Source of the DNA: Zymoseptoria tritici IPO323
Taxonomy: Eukaryota; Ascomycota; Dothideomycetes; Mycosphaerellales; Mycosphaerellaceae
DNA: 64,000 nt
Assembly (NCBI RefSeq): GCF_000219625.1
Contig: NC_018214.1
Coordinates: 868,001-932,000 of the forward strand
Reading direction: 5' to 3'
In this document: piece after piece, positions 41,706 through 52,068 of the stretch
Numbering within the stretch: position 1 is the first letter of the stretch
How the letters are laid out: the number at the start of each line of letters is the position of its first letter
Translations under genes and position numbers: made by a program
The notes under the pieces: model-generated
What the model was told of the DNA's origin: nothing
Seen by the model: only the letters and a program-made list of their open reading frames with translations
Databases searched by the model: none

Positions 41706-44230
41706 GTAGTACAAGGTGCAGAGGAGGGTCCGGAAGCCTTCGAGATAGCTTGTGGACGTTGTGCATATTTATCTGTAAGCTCACCTCGCCGGATCACATT
41801 CCAGAGTCGTGCAGTCAGCAAGATGACCAACTTTGCTGCGGCTGACCAATGCGGCCACGGCATCACATGCGCCGGAGTTAATTCAGGCGTGCCTTAAAGG
41901 CGGTTAACAGGCAGAACATCTCAGTCGCTGCCAACTGGAGTCATCTTGAGCACCGGACGCCCTATCTTATCGAAGGCGACCCTGATAGGATCGAGCGCCG
42001 AAGCGGGCGACGAAACGTGTTGCTGCAGCGGAATCGGTGAGCGGAATGAGGAGAGGGGTGAAGGATGATGATGATCATCATTGTTGTCAATTTCAGAGGA
42101 GGCCGAGGGAGTGGAAGACGAAGAGTAATAAGGCATTGGGACCGGCGTGCCGTGGTCCCATACCGTGACAGCACGAAAATAACGCCAGATGAGTAGAAAC
42201 ATCTTTGCCAGCGGACTCCCGTCCCGTTCAACGATGCCAACCACAGCCGTCCAAGCGGCGCAAGTGTGGTTGAACGTCGTCGCACTTCTCCTGCTAGTCG
42301 GTGTCGATCTTGAGCGGCGCCCTCCCCATGGCGGCTAGTCCGTCTCGAGGCACCGCGAGAACGGCGAATTCGGTGGTGAGTTTGTCCCAGGAGACCTAAT
42401 CCGACTCTGCTACAATATCAGTCTGAACAGCCGCGGCTTTGTGTATGCTCCCCTTTTTCGAAGCAGAATAGGAGTAAGGGTCTGCGGTCTGCGTAAAACA
42501 TTGTCGAAGCGTGAGAAGACCAGTCAAGCTTTGAGGATGAAACGGGATATCGTTGCGACTGCCCCGCTCGTAGGCTTGCTGCTCGAGAGAGTGAGTGGTA
42601 TACCTTGGATCCATGTGGTATGGCCTTGGTTGGAAACTGCAGCCAAAAGAGAGACAACATCCGTTGCACGGTACCCGGATATCACGCCGCTCACGTCGTC
42701 CATTGCATCAGACGGGTCGTTGAGGAGCGTGGCACCGGCATGCTGTCGTTCCGGAGAAGGTAGGTTCGGGTGTCGGGACAGCAGCGTCCTAGTCCAGATG
42801 TCGCGACTGTCGCTTTTGGTCAGGCATGGCGCAATCCCTGCAGCGTGGACAGCGGGTTGGTTGAACGCGCGCTCGTTAGCGTCACTATCGGGCAAGTGGT
42901 CAACCCCTGAGCGATTGGCATGGGCGGCGCGGATGGTGATCCCGGTGGCTGATGCCGCGGCGATATGGCGGCGCGGCGAGGTTGTATGGCGAAGGAGATT
43001 CTTGAGCGTCCATTGATCGAGACAAGTTGTGGTTGTATGCTCGCGCTTCCACTGTTGGATCGAGACATGGCTGCAGAGAGACCGAGGTCTTGTTGCTGCC
43101 CAGGTGGTCGGCAGATGTGTTCGAAGGATTCTTGGGCTTGAGACTTGATCGCTCCTCTCCGCTCTCCACCCGTTGGCGTGGTCGTCGGTGGCTTCTTGAT
43201 TCGTGGAGGTTGGTTTCGTACCTTGGCTTAGTGATATGTTTGTCTCAGAAGACAACAGCCATGCCGCCAAGCGGAAAGTCCCATGGCGGACCGTGGATCG
43301 CACGACGGACCGCTCCTTCCGTACGTCAATCACAACCTCCTCCATCGTCCAACGCCGTAGTGGCCGTCTAGTTCTTCTTTCGAAAACCTTCAATAGTCTG
43401 TCCCGTCGTCTTCAGGTCGACTGTACTCAATACATCTGCACGACGGTCCTCTCCCTCGCTGGCGACTAACCAGCAGCCATGGAACGGGAACTGCAATGCT
43501 GTCGTCTTCTGCGACCGCAGCTCGAGGCCTCGGCGGACACTCACTCTTCCGCAGAAGTGACTTCACACTCGTCGTCTGTTTCAGGCGTTCCAATCGCTGG
43601 TATGGAATCTTCCGGGAGAACCGTTCTGGAACTCATTCGGCTGCATGTCGACATCTGCCGGACTCGTTCCTGAGCCACTTGAACTCATTTCCGGACAGGT
43701 CCGCCATGAGTCTTCACGCCGACAGAATGACTGGCCCGACCATTTCTTCCCAGCACCTACGGAGCCCCCTGACTGTGATTCGGTCACAGACGACGCTAAC
43801 AAGTGAGCTGTGGTTGTGACGTTGCGAGATGAAGAGCAATGACGATCAGGCAAGTAAGTACTTGGGAGCTCGAGCTTGCGAGGACTGCGACGGGCGGACT
43901 GTGCTCCAGTGCGTGAGGCATAGGCTCGTTCAAAGGGTAGGCAGAACTGTATAAGTCTACGCTGCAAGTTCCAAATGCGAAGTCGTGTACGAGCTGCTGG
44001 GAACCTCCGAAGCTGCTGGTGACCAGGGATATGGCCTGGACCTACTGAAGTCATACTAGCGAAAACACACTCTACGAACGTTTCACCGGGCCGGTGGTCC
44101 ACCGGTGGTGGATGGAAATATCGCAACATGCCGCAGAGGTCAACGTTTCTGTCTCAATATTCCGGTCTCATAGTGCAACAGACACGTCGATCGGACCACA
44201 AGATGCTATCCCGCGCAATTGCCCTGGGGG
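41706..44230. other. 2.5 kb gene-poor interval
   Basis: No gene can be supported. The longest frames overlap each other on opposite strands (289 codons minus at 42524-43393; 191 codons plus at 42441-43016; 182 codons minus at 43581-44129). They have Arg/Ser/Thr-rich composition typical of chance frames in GC-rich DNA and no motif. A spliced gene missed here is possible. The right end is the promoter of the secreted PAN-like protein. Confidence 0.4.
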
Positions 44231-44237
44231 ATATAAG
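44231..44237 (+). promoter_or_regulatory. TATA-like element of the secreted PAN-like gene
   Basis: ATATAAG directly after a G-run, about 100 bases upstream of the ATG at 44333, the usual spacing of TATA box plus short leader in filamentous ascomycetes. Few genes in this window have such a clear box, so regulated or high expression is plausible. Confidence 0.5.
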
Positions 44238-44332
44238 ACCGGAGAGGTCTTCTCGATACAGGCTCTCATTGCAGACACGGAACATCACACTGAACACTCT
44301 CGTCACTCCATTATTTTCGCTTCTCCATCACC

Positions 44333-46527
44333 ATGCATCTCACCAACCCGTTCGCGGTCGCGCTTTCGATCGCCAGCATTGCTGTCGAGGCATCGCCCGT
44401 CAACAAACGAGCGGATGTTCCTATCGCTGCTTCCTGCGAGACACTCATAACCGCTGGCGCCTCCGGCATATTCACGACTAGCAGCGGACAGGCCTTCCAA
44501 TTGCAGTGCGGTGTATCGGGCACCGGTGTAGCGATCGCGGGTGCATCTACTACCGAACGCTCTTTCCAGGGATGTTTGAACGCTTGTGTAAGTACTAAAG
44601 TGTACACGGCCTGCGATAACCCGAGACTGTTGCAAGGAAATGCTAGCAGGGTCTACTCTGCATCAAATCCTCATTGCCTAGACCGTAGCTGACTTATACA
44701 CTTCGTTGCCAGGCCACGTTCCAGGGTCGTGTCGCTTGTAATGCCTTCACATTCGACGCTTCTACGGACCAGTGCACGCTCAAGACCGACGGATCTTCAG
44801 GAAGCAGTATTCCCTTGCCAGGTGGCGGAGGCTCTGGAACTTTGATTCCTGCACTTCCTTCGCTTCCTGCGACCTCTTCCACTGCCTCTCGCTCCACCAG
44901 CAGCAAGACGACCACTCCCCTCCAATTGCCAACGACGAGCCTTCCGGCTATCGGTACTCCGAGTCTCCCTGGTCTCAGCTCCACCACGATTGAGCTGCCG
45001 GCTTTCACTACGCCCACGCTCTCAACTTTCACGACCCCTAAGCTGCCGACCATCAGCACCACCAGTATCAAGTTACCGACTTTCACCACTCCTACGCTCC
45101 CGGCTTTGACAACTCCCGATACCCCGACACTCTCGACCCCTAAGCTTCCATCTCTCAGCACCACTAGCATTAAGCTGCCGCCGTTCTCTGCTCCTACACT
45201 CCCGGCCTTTACGATCCCTAACCTCCCGATATTCTCGACTCCTAAGCTTCCATCTCTTAGCACCACCAGCATTAAGCTGCCGTCGCTCTCTGCTCCGAGC
45301 GCTCCGTCTCTGAGCACCACTAGCATCAGGTTGTCGTCATTCTCCGCTCCAAGCCTCCCGACATTTATCTCGAGCAGCGTCAACTTGCCGTCGTTCTCGG
45401 CTCCAAGCCTCCCGGCCCTCCCCACGTTCACCACGAGCAGTATTAACTTGCCGTCGTTCTCGGCTTCAAACCTCCCGGCCCTCCCCACGTTCACCACGAG
45501 CAGCGTCAACTTGCCGTCGTTCTCGGCTCCAAGCCTCCCGGCCCTCCCCACGTTCACCACGAGCAGCGTCAACTTGCCGTCGTTCTCGGCTCCAAGCCTC
45601 CCGGCCCTCCCCACGTTCACCACGAGCAGCATCAGACTGCCCTCCTTCTCTGCTCCAAGTCTCCCGACCTTTACCACGAGCGGTGTCGAACTCCCGGCCT
45701 TTTCCACACCAAGCCTTCCAGCTTTCTCCACACCAAGCGCTCCAGCTTTCACTACACCCAAGCTCCCGACGTTCTCTAACCCAACCATTCCGGCCTTCTC
45801 CACTCCAAGCGTCCCAGCTTTCTCCACACCAACCGCTCCAACTTTTACTACTCCTAAATTCCCGGCCTTCTCTACTCCAAGCATTCCGGCCTTCTCTACT
45901 CCGAGCATTCCAGCCTTCTCTGCATCAGCCTTTACCACCCCAAGCCTGCCCGCTTTCTCAGCTCCGACCTTCACTACCTCCAAGGTCGACTTCACCACCA
46001 CTAATCTCCCGACTTTCACTCTTCCGGCTTTCACCACTCCTAGTCTCCCGGCTTTCACGGCACCTACAATCACTACCCCTACGATCAGCCTTCCCGCCCT
46101 GACTCTGAGCTCCGCCTCCGCCCCTGCGACTCCATCCGTATTCCTCTCCTCGTGCGCTGATCTCTTGCGCCGTGGCTCCACCACTTCTTTCAACGGCCAA
46201 AACTTCGACCTCGCGTGTGGCTTCGAAATTGTGGGCACCGTGATCGACTCCAACTCCTTGACGAACCCATCCTTCGAGCGCTGTGGCCAGACTTGCACAG
46301 CACTCGACGGTTGCGCCGGCTTCGCCTACGAATCTAGCAGCGAGATCTGCGTGCGCTACTCGAGCGTCAAGAACCTCATCGCCACGGGCACTTTCGATGC
46401 TGGTGTCCACATTCAGCTTCCCTTCAGTGCTCAGCTCCCTACTGCTACCTTGTTGCCGAGCATCGCCCTTCCCACGATTGCTACGACTTCTCTGAGCATT
46501 GCCGCTCTTCCCACGATTGCTGTTTGA
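44333..46527 (+). CDS. secreted protein: two PAN/Apple-like modules around a Ser/Thr/Pro tandem-repeat stalk
   Basis: Exons 44333-44587 and 44713-46527 encode 689 residues. A signal peptide (FAVALSIASIAVEA) is followed by a likely Kex2 site (NKR). The N-terminal module of about 75 residues has five or six cysteines (SCETLI.., LQCGV.., CLNAC, VACNAFTF, QCTLK). A similar C-terminal module repeats the pattern (SCADLL, LACGF, RCGQTC, GCAGFAYESSSEICV). Both fit the cysteine and A-F/A-Y spacing of fungal PAN/Apple-like adhesion domains. Between them lie about 440 residues of Pro-Ser-Thr repeats of the type LPxFSxPSLPAF, expected to be heavily O-glycosylated. Four perfect-to-near-perfect 63-base units sit at 45382-45633. 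A cell-surface or matrix protein that binds carbohydrate or protein is inferred. The antisense strand is open for 534 codons only because of the repeats. Confidence 0.82.
45382..45633 (+). repeat. 63-base coding tandem repeat, four units
   Basis: Units start at 45382, 45445, 45508 and 45571. Each encodes 21 residues beginning N-L-P-S-F-S and ending T-T-S-S-(V/I). The third and fourth units are identical and the second differs at only a few bases, so the array is young and probably length-variable between strains. More diverged relatives of the unit make up the rest of the stalk. Confidence 0.9.
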
Positions 46528-46801
46528 AGAAATTGTGATGTTCTGGCGTTGAGGATGAGGTTTGAGGATGAGGAGGAGGACGTTGAGGATTGTACAGTTT
46601 CGTCACTCTCTGTAGACCGTATCTATCTCAAACCTTCACGTCGTGCTTTGATCCAGCATATTCCACCATCTTAATCGAACCGAGAGCATCTCTGAGATAG
46701 CAACAGGGACCGGCGGACATGAACTAATGACCAAGGGTTGTACAGCGGGCTGGAAGAAGGACGGACTTAGACGTACCATTGGGAGCGGGCTCGTCGTGGC
46801 A
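46528..46801. other. convergent intergenic region
   Basis: Between the 3' end of the PAN-like gene (plus) and the end of the membrane-protein pseudogene (minus). No gene or clear signal. Confidence 0.4.
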
Positions 46802-48010
46802 TCATCCGCGATCACCACAGTGTACGTTGTCGTTGCTTGAGGTCGCGAGGACGCAGGAGAAACGGTTCATCAGGGCGTCCGGTGGGATGTATACGTCTCG
46901 CAGCGGTGAAGGGTCAGGAAAATTCGGATCCCGATTCGAGGTGATTGTATTTACTGCAAGTGGTATGAAGTGAAGAAAGAGCCCGGCGTAGTCTTGAAGG
47001 ATCTGTTGGAGACACGAAAGTGGCTTTGGTATCTCTTGCCAGGTTCCGACCGTAGTAGAATGCTTGAAAGGAATGCCCTGAATCATCGATCTCGGCGACG
47101 AGCTTTGCCGCAGCTTTGTGTCACGTTCTCGAAGGCGAAGACTCTTCTATAGCCATCGCTTCTATACGGCTTGAGGGAGAGCTGTTGATGCCCAGGTCCA
47201 GCAGCGAGTCGACGTATCCCGAGTCCATCCTGACGGTGGTGTAGTCGGCGCAAATGACAGGATCGAATGGACGGTCACTGTGCGTCGTGGTACTGAGTGA
47301 CAACAGCAGCCGTCCATGTGCATTGCAATTCGACGATGGTGTGGTTTTGTTGTAACAAGTCGCGGCGAAGTTGGCGCTTTTCGCTAGGATCGTAGCCCAC
47401 TTGGCCTCCCACAGGGCATCCTCGAAGCTCTGATTCGTCTCATTGCGATGGTACAGCGGTGCGTTCCAGGTCCCGCAGAAGTCAGATTGGAGTAGGACAA
47501 CCGATTTGACGTCTGTGACTCCCGAGGGGAGCACACCTAAATCCCAGGCCGTGCAGCCCTGCTGTGAGCAGGATCACGAGGTACTGTTTGCTGAGCTCAT
47601 CGCTCTTTTCGCGGATCGCTTTGTATTGGAAAATAAAATACGAGAGGACCTGCCAGCTGTACACACCGATTAGCTGCACGAAGACCGCAACGAAGGCTAC
47701 AAGGTAGGCGTCGTGCTGATTTTTCTATGACAGCGTGGCTCCTTTGACATTGTCTTCGCTCCAGTTCGTCCGGAAGCCGGTGTAGACCGATTGGTGACCA
47801 GTGGCCATGCTCAAAGAGCTGACGCGTGCAATGGATGCAGCAATGAGGCTGGGCTGCGCTTTGCAGTAGTTGAAGAGTGCTAGCGGAGGCCTTACCACAC
47901 TGGCTACCTCCTTGTCAGTGCGCTCCTTTCAAAAGCTCGTGTTCGGTTCGACGTGCAGAAACGAAGTTCCGACGTCGTCTTCCACGAAAATTTTGTTGAG
48001 CGGGCTGCAA
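46802..48010 (-). pseudogene. multi-pass fungal membrane protein of unknown family, decayed
   Basis: On the minus strand a conserved-looking chain can be followed: KIFVEDDVGTSFLHVEPN, VVRPPLALFNYCKAQPSL, TGHQSVYTGFRTNWSEDN, a TM-rich part (DAYLVAFVAVFVQLIGVYSW), GVTDVKSVVLLQSDFCGTW, RMDSGYVDSLLDLGINS, and a last block with DVYIPPDALMNRFSC. It is broken by TGA at 47929-47931, TAG at 47725-47727 (probably from CAG), a frameshift near 47545 before WDLGVLPSGV, and another frame change before 47086. I do not know a name for the family; the blocks look like those of large uncharacterised ascomycete membrane proteins. The C-to-T stop suggests mild RIP-like leakage from the transposon block on the right, though this is inference. 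Confidence 0.6.
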
Positions 48011-48170
48011 AGTAGATGTGAAATAGAGAAAGTCACAGTGAAAAACCACATATTATTACTAGAGTATGTACAAAACTCACACCTTATACCTCATCATTGT
48101 CTCCTGTATCTCTCTCCCTTCTTTCTCCTAGTTCATCCGCTTCATCGCAGCTGTCAGAGCGGCCAGCGAC

Positions 48171-48300
48171 GAATGTTCGGTCCAGTCGTCGAGAATGTTC
48201 AGTCCAGTCGTCGAGAATGTTCAGTCCAGTCGAGAATGTTCAGTCCAGTCGTCGAGAATGTTCAGTCCAGTCGTCGAGAATGTTCAGTCCAGTCGTCGAG
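48171..48300. repeat. 22-base minisatellite, about six units
   Basis: Head-to-tail copies of a 22-base unit, gtccagtcgtcgagaatgttca (split here as gtccagtcgtc + gagaatgttca). One copy lacks three bases (19-base unit at about 48223-48241). It lies 40-170 bases beyond the stop codon of the small secreted peptide gene, so it would be in or just past its 3' UTR. There are no spacers between units, so it is not a CRISPR-like array. Confidence 0.9.
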
Positions 48301-48339
48301 TCTCTTGAGCAGCCGACGTCGATGAAGCGCGAGGGAACT

Positions 48340-48638
48340 CTAGTGAGCAGGTTCGCAGTAGCCTGTGAAGAGACCGGGTACCCAGTTGCAGCCCAAATTA
48401 GACAGGATACATTCGTAGTAACCGTACTGTGTCCGTGTTAGTCTTCTGCACGGGTGAGATGGCTCCTGAATTGGACGGTACATGCCTTCCAGCAGGGCGA
48501 GTCGCAAACTTGGCCTGTCCCTCTACTCACGCAGCCGCCATCGCTAGCGGTGACTGGGTCCTTCGGGTCTGTTGGATGAGCGAGGACGATTGACGACAAG
48601 GCGGCAAGAGCCAGGGTGATGGAAGGTGTAAAGCGCAT
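48340..48638 (-). CDS. small secreted cysteine-containing peptide, effector-like
   Basis: Two minus-strand exons, 48531-48638 and 48340-48426, give 64 residues. The signal peptide is clear (MRFTPSITLALAALSSIVLA), followed by a short pro-like stretch HPTDPKDPVTASDGGC. The second exon adds YGYYECILSNLGC, GLFTGYCEPAH and the stop. The mature peptide has four cysteines and several aromatics. The 104-base intron has a consensus donor GTGAGT, an ACTAAC branch site about 12 bases before the CAG, and phase 0. If the intron is not spliced, the frame stays open for 66 residues with a different tail also carrying four cysteines, so alternative products are possible. The gene lies between a pseudogene and the transposon block, as many fungal secreted effector candidates do. 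I recognise no named family. Confidence 0.68.
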
Positions 48639-48756
48639 GATGGATGCAAGTTGATTGATGTACGCGTCGGTGAGTTGTCCGAGGAGCAGAATGTAAAGTC
48701 TGTCGGTATGTGGGGATGAAGATGCTCTCGAGTTTAGACGGAGATGCAGAAGGATC

Positions 48757-48764
48757 TATATATT
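48757..48764 (-). promoter_or_regulatory. TATA-like element of the small secreted peptide gene
   Basis: An alternating TA run (AATATATA on the minus strand) about 120 bases upstream of the ATG at 48638, fitting a TATA box with a short leader. Confidence 0.45.
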
Positions 48765-49438
48765 CCCTATCAAGACGACGCGTGGCTAGATTCTTGAGGT
48801 AGAAGGCGACTCGTTAGTGCTCGTGAGGGCTCATTAATGCCGCACTGGCCCTTATTAGTCTGTTGTATCCTGGATATCTGACTACCCGCCGCTCGCTTAG
48901 ATGGATATCAGAGCCCTTATTAGCAAGGGCCGCGCCTCATTAATTCCGGCCGCTCCGAGAGCATGTTCATGGTCTGACCATTCAAAAGGTGTTGTTTTTC
49001 CATAGTATGCATACTATTGTAGGTAATCCGAAGTTTACCCGCCAGGGATTGGTAGGATTGGTTTAGGTCTTGGGTTTGAGGGTTGGAGGCCATGGCCATA
49101 GTGAGATCTTGCTTGTGGGATCGGTTTGGGGTTGGAGAATAGGACGGGGTGGTGTTCGCCTCAGCTCTCTAGGTTAGGTCCGGGTAAACTTCGTAGTTCG
49201 TCTTCCTTTATTCTCATTCCTGAAAGGGTCGGGACGCCAAGACTTCCATAAACCCTAAAATCCAATACTTTTAAGAGGTTACTAACATTACTTCTGCATC
49301 TACCACACTATCTATACACGACCTATTATTATTAGCGATACTATAATCGAAAGCTCTTATCGCAACGAGTATACTAAACTAACATTCGTTAAATTCGGCT
49401 AACCCGTTCTTAAGCTATCGCCGTCGCTACTCTATACT
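48765..49438. other. transition into the transposon block
   Basis: AT content rises through this interval and coding signs disappear. It contains a 14-base perfect palindrome (49003-49016, tagtatgcatacta), a pair of 13-base inverted repeats (CGAAGTTTACCCG at 49029-49041 and its complement at 49181-49193) and, from about 49260, the sequence upstream of the Tc1-like transposase start. The terminal repeat of that transposon is not clearly identified. Confidence 0.45.
49029..49193. repeat. short element bounded by 13-base perfect inverted repeats
   Basis: CGAAGTTTACCCG at 49029-49041 and CGGGTAAACTTCG at 49181-49193 enclose about 140 bases that are G/T-rich and not RIP-decayed. It could be a small MITE or a pair of fortuitous binding sites. 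No target duplication was found. Confidence 0.4.
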
Positions 49439-49472
49439 ATGCCTCCCCTTAGTAAACAAGACGAAAGCCTTA

Positions 49473-50297
49473 ACGGCCGAACAGACTGCACCTTCACGCG
49501 GTGGCCGTCGTAAGTACCTTCCTTAGAAGGGAAACTAAGACAGTCTGGAAGAAACCTCCTCGAAAACCTCTTGAAATCCGCCCGAAATCCTTCTCGAAAT
49601 CCGCCTCGAAACACAAGCTATAGAACAACAGCACGATTCGAACGAATAGCTCTCTACGCTACGAACAAGAAGAAGAAGAAGAAGAAGAGGCAGTCTACTC
49701 TGTCCTATACGCGCACCTCCTCGAAATCCGAATCGAAATCGCATGTCCCTTCTCTAGTAGAGACGTCGTTACCCTCGAAAGGAAGCATATATGCACTTTA
49801 AAGAGCTAGAACTCGGTGGAATCTACAACTCTACGATTAACCTGCGTAGCTATATGCGTTTGGAAGCGGCATACAGTTCTACAAAGGCATATTAAGGACA
49901 AGAGAAAGAGATAGCGGGTTAGATAGCTGCTTGCGTAGCTGCTTGCGCAGCTACGTCGCTCCTACACTACTTTTTGCACTGCAATGCATTTCCTCTCTCT
50001 TTCGAATTCGCAGCGTACGTGCGAAGCGGAAGGATCCGCTAAAAATTCTGCAAAAAGCTTGGCGCGAAAATTCTGCAGCCCCGGCTATACGACACTCGTT
50101 AGATTTCCTTTGTTTTGCGCTGCTTTTAAAGTCCTTTAGCATTTTGCCTTAGGCACGGGGTTTCCCCTAAGGTTAAAGAATACCGAAAGAATTTAATTGT
50201 AAATAGATCTACTGCCTTGCTTACAAGGCCGTCCTACATAGTCTTGGACTCCGAAAGGACGTAAATGGAACAAACAAACAAACAAACAAACAAACAA
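49473..50297 (+). mobile_element. SINE-like retroposon, copy 1 (825 bases)
   Basis: Starts 'acggccgaacagactgcacc' and ends with (ACAAACAA)n after 'ggactccgaaaggacgtaaa'. Flanked by a 13-base direct target duplication gacgaaagcctta (49460-49472 and 50298-50310). A variable-length duplication, a simple-repeat 3' tail, no terminal repeats and a uniform 5' end point to target-primed retrotransposition of a non-autonomous element. It lies in codon 11 of the Tc1-like transposase. Contains an (AGA)n-type run near 49668 and no intact coding frame. Confidence 0.85.
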
Positions 50298-50443
50298 GAC
50301 GAAAGCCTTATTTAATACTACCTTTACGACCGCTAGGCCTATCTAGATATCGTCGACCTACTTATGTACGATAATAGGGGCTCTCGCACCGCTATATACG
50401 TCCGCATTAAGAGATTTAGAGATACTAGCACCGTCTTTCTACG

Positions 50444-51210
50444 ACGGCCGAACAGACTGCACCTTCACGCGGTGGCCGTCGTAAGTACCTTCCTCGGAAG
50501 GGAAACTAAGACAGTCTGGAAGAAACCTCCTCGAAAACCTCTCGAATCCGCCCGAAATCCTTCTCGAAATCCGCCTCGAAATACAAGCACAGAACAATAG
50601 CACGATTCGAACGAATAGCCCTCTACGCTACGAACGAGAAGAAGAAAGAAGCAGTCCACTCTGCCCTATACGCGCACCTCCTCGAAATCCGAATCGAAAT
50701 CGCATGTCCCTTCTCTAGAGACTTCGTCGCCCTCGAAAGGAAGCATACATGCACTTTAAAGAGCTGGAACTCGGTGGAATCTACAACTCTGCGATTAACC
50801 TACGTTGTCGTAGATAGAACTGCTACTACGATACTACAAAGGCATATTAAGGACAAGAGAAGATAGCGAGTCTGGACAGCTGCTTTAGGCGCCTTGCGCT
50901 ACATCTCTTTCGAATTCGCAGCGTGCGTGCGTGCGAAGCGGAAGGATCTGCTGAAAATTCTGCAAAAAGCTTGGCGCGAAAATTCTGCAGCCTTAGGCCG
51001 TAGCAACACTCGTTTGATTTCCTTTGTCTTGCATTTGTTTAAAGTCCTTTAGCATTGCCTTAGGCACGGGGTTTCCCCTAAGGTCAAAGAATACCGAAGA
51101 ATTTAATTGTAAATAGATCTACTGCCTTGCCCTTAGGGCAAGGCCGTCCTACATAGTCTTGGACTCCGAAAGGACGTAAATGGAACAAACAAACAAACAA
51201 ACAAACAAAA
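50444..51210 (+). mobile_element. SINE-like retroposon, copy 2 (767 bases)
   Basis: Same family and orientation as copy 1, with a shorter purine run (near 50640) and a deletion in the middle. Bounded by the 14-base duplication accgtctttctacg (50430-50443 and 51211-51224). Inserted in the Tc1-like transposase about 45 codons after copy 1; with both removed the transposase frame is continuous. Confidence 0.87.
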
Positions 51211-52068
51211 ACCGTCTTTCTACGTACTAGAGGCCGACCGCGATCGATTCTACTATACTATAGGGACTTCCTTCTATAAACCCTTACTAAACGCTCTACC
51301 TACTAGTGTAAGGAGTTATAAGAGATACTACTCGACTACTTCTTACTAGAAGTCGGTATAAACATAATTAACACCTACCTTTATAGTAAGGATTTTACTA
51401 ACAAGCTCGTTATAAGGACTACTTTATAACGCAATAACCTCGCGAGGGCCCTCTTCGAGGCGTAGGTATAAGAGCTAAGGGCTAACTAGATTATATATGT
51501 TAATAAGACATATGCGAGTAATAAACTAGCGCTAAGAAGAAGGGGATAGTTACTAAAGGGGTTTCTAGCTAGAGATAAATAACACCTCTACTATGCATAG
51601 AGATATAGCATTCTTCTAGCCTACACTATTAATAGATATATGCCTAGCGTACTTATTAAGGAAGGTAGTATTAAGAGCGAGGATTTTATCTTATAGATAT
51701 AAGTAGAAGTGCTGCCTCGTTGCATACCGTTTCTAGGGCCTCGTTCGGTAATTATTATAGATAACTACTTAATATACGACCGGCTAGTTGTTAAGTAGCT
51801 CTGCACTAAATAAGGCGTAAGGCTTATGTTCCTTCCGCCCTATTTACTAGACTACAACCCTATTAAGAAGACCTTCTACCTTCTAAAGCACTAGATACGT
51901 AGACACTAGAATATAATGCCTAAATATAGGCTCGGTAAGGATTAGTAGTCGGAGTTTAAGGAGTTTATAAGGCTAGTATGTAAGCAATAGAGCGTAAAAA
52001 TCGACTATATAAAGCTCTTTAAAGCTTACTATGTTCTTAAGCAGCTATATAAGGCTATAACTTTTTAA

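Larger units (their letters stand above)
49439..52068 (+). mobile_element. Tc1/mariner-like DDE transposase remnant, RIP-decayed, split by two SINE-like insertions
   Basis: Removing the two inserted repeats (49473-50297 and 50444-51210, each with one copy of its target duplication) joins a single frame from MPPLSKQDESL at 49439 to the TAA at 52066-52068. It passes through a helix-turn-helix region (VDLLMYDNRGSRTAIYVRIKR), a GRPRS motif, a YVNKTYASNK block (first catalytic Asp changed to Asn), IIDNYLIYDRL (second Asp kept), and FLPPYLLDYNPIKKTFYLLK (catalytic Glu changed to Lys). This is the order of Tc1/mariner DDE transposases. At least ten TAG/TAA stops interrupt the frame, mostly at former Trp or Gln codons, as RIP produces. 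The element is dead. Its terminal inverted repeats were not resolved. Confidence 0.75.

Noticed and set aside
42524..43393. 289-codon minus-strand frame
   Set aside because: Overlaps a 191-codon plus-strand frame, shows no motif, and has a composition expected of chance frames in GC-rich DNA.
44694..46298. 534-codon open frame on the minus strand with VKAGxLGVEKAG repeats
   Set aside because: It is the antisense shadow of the Ser/Thr/Pro repeat stalk of the secreted protein. The plus strand has the signal peptide, intron and cysteine modules.
48171..48300. CRISPR-like array
   Set aside because: Units are contiguous without spacers and the DNA is fungal; it is a minisatellite.
49680..49700. 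Nuclear-localisation-like poly-Lys coding run (AAGAAGAAG)
   Set aside because: It is a trinucleotide microsatellite inside the SINE-like element and varies in length between copies; the frame is not maintained.
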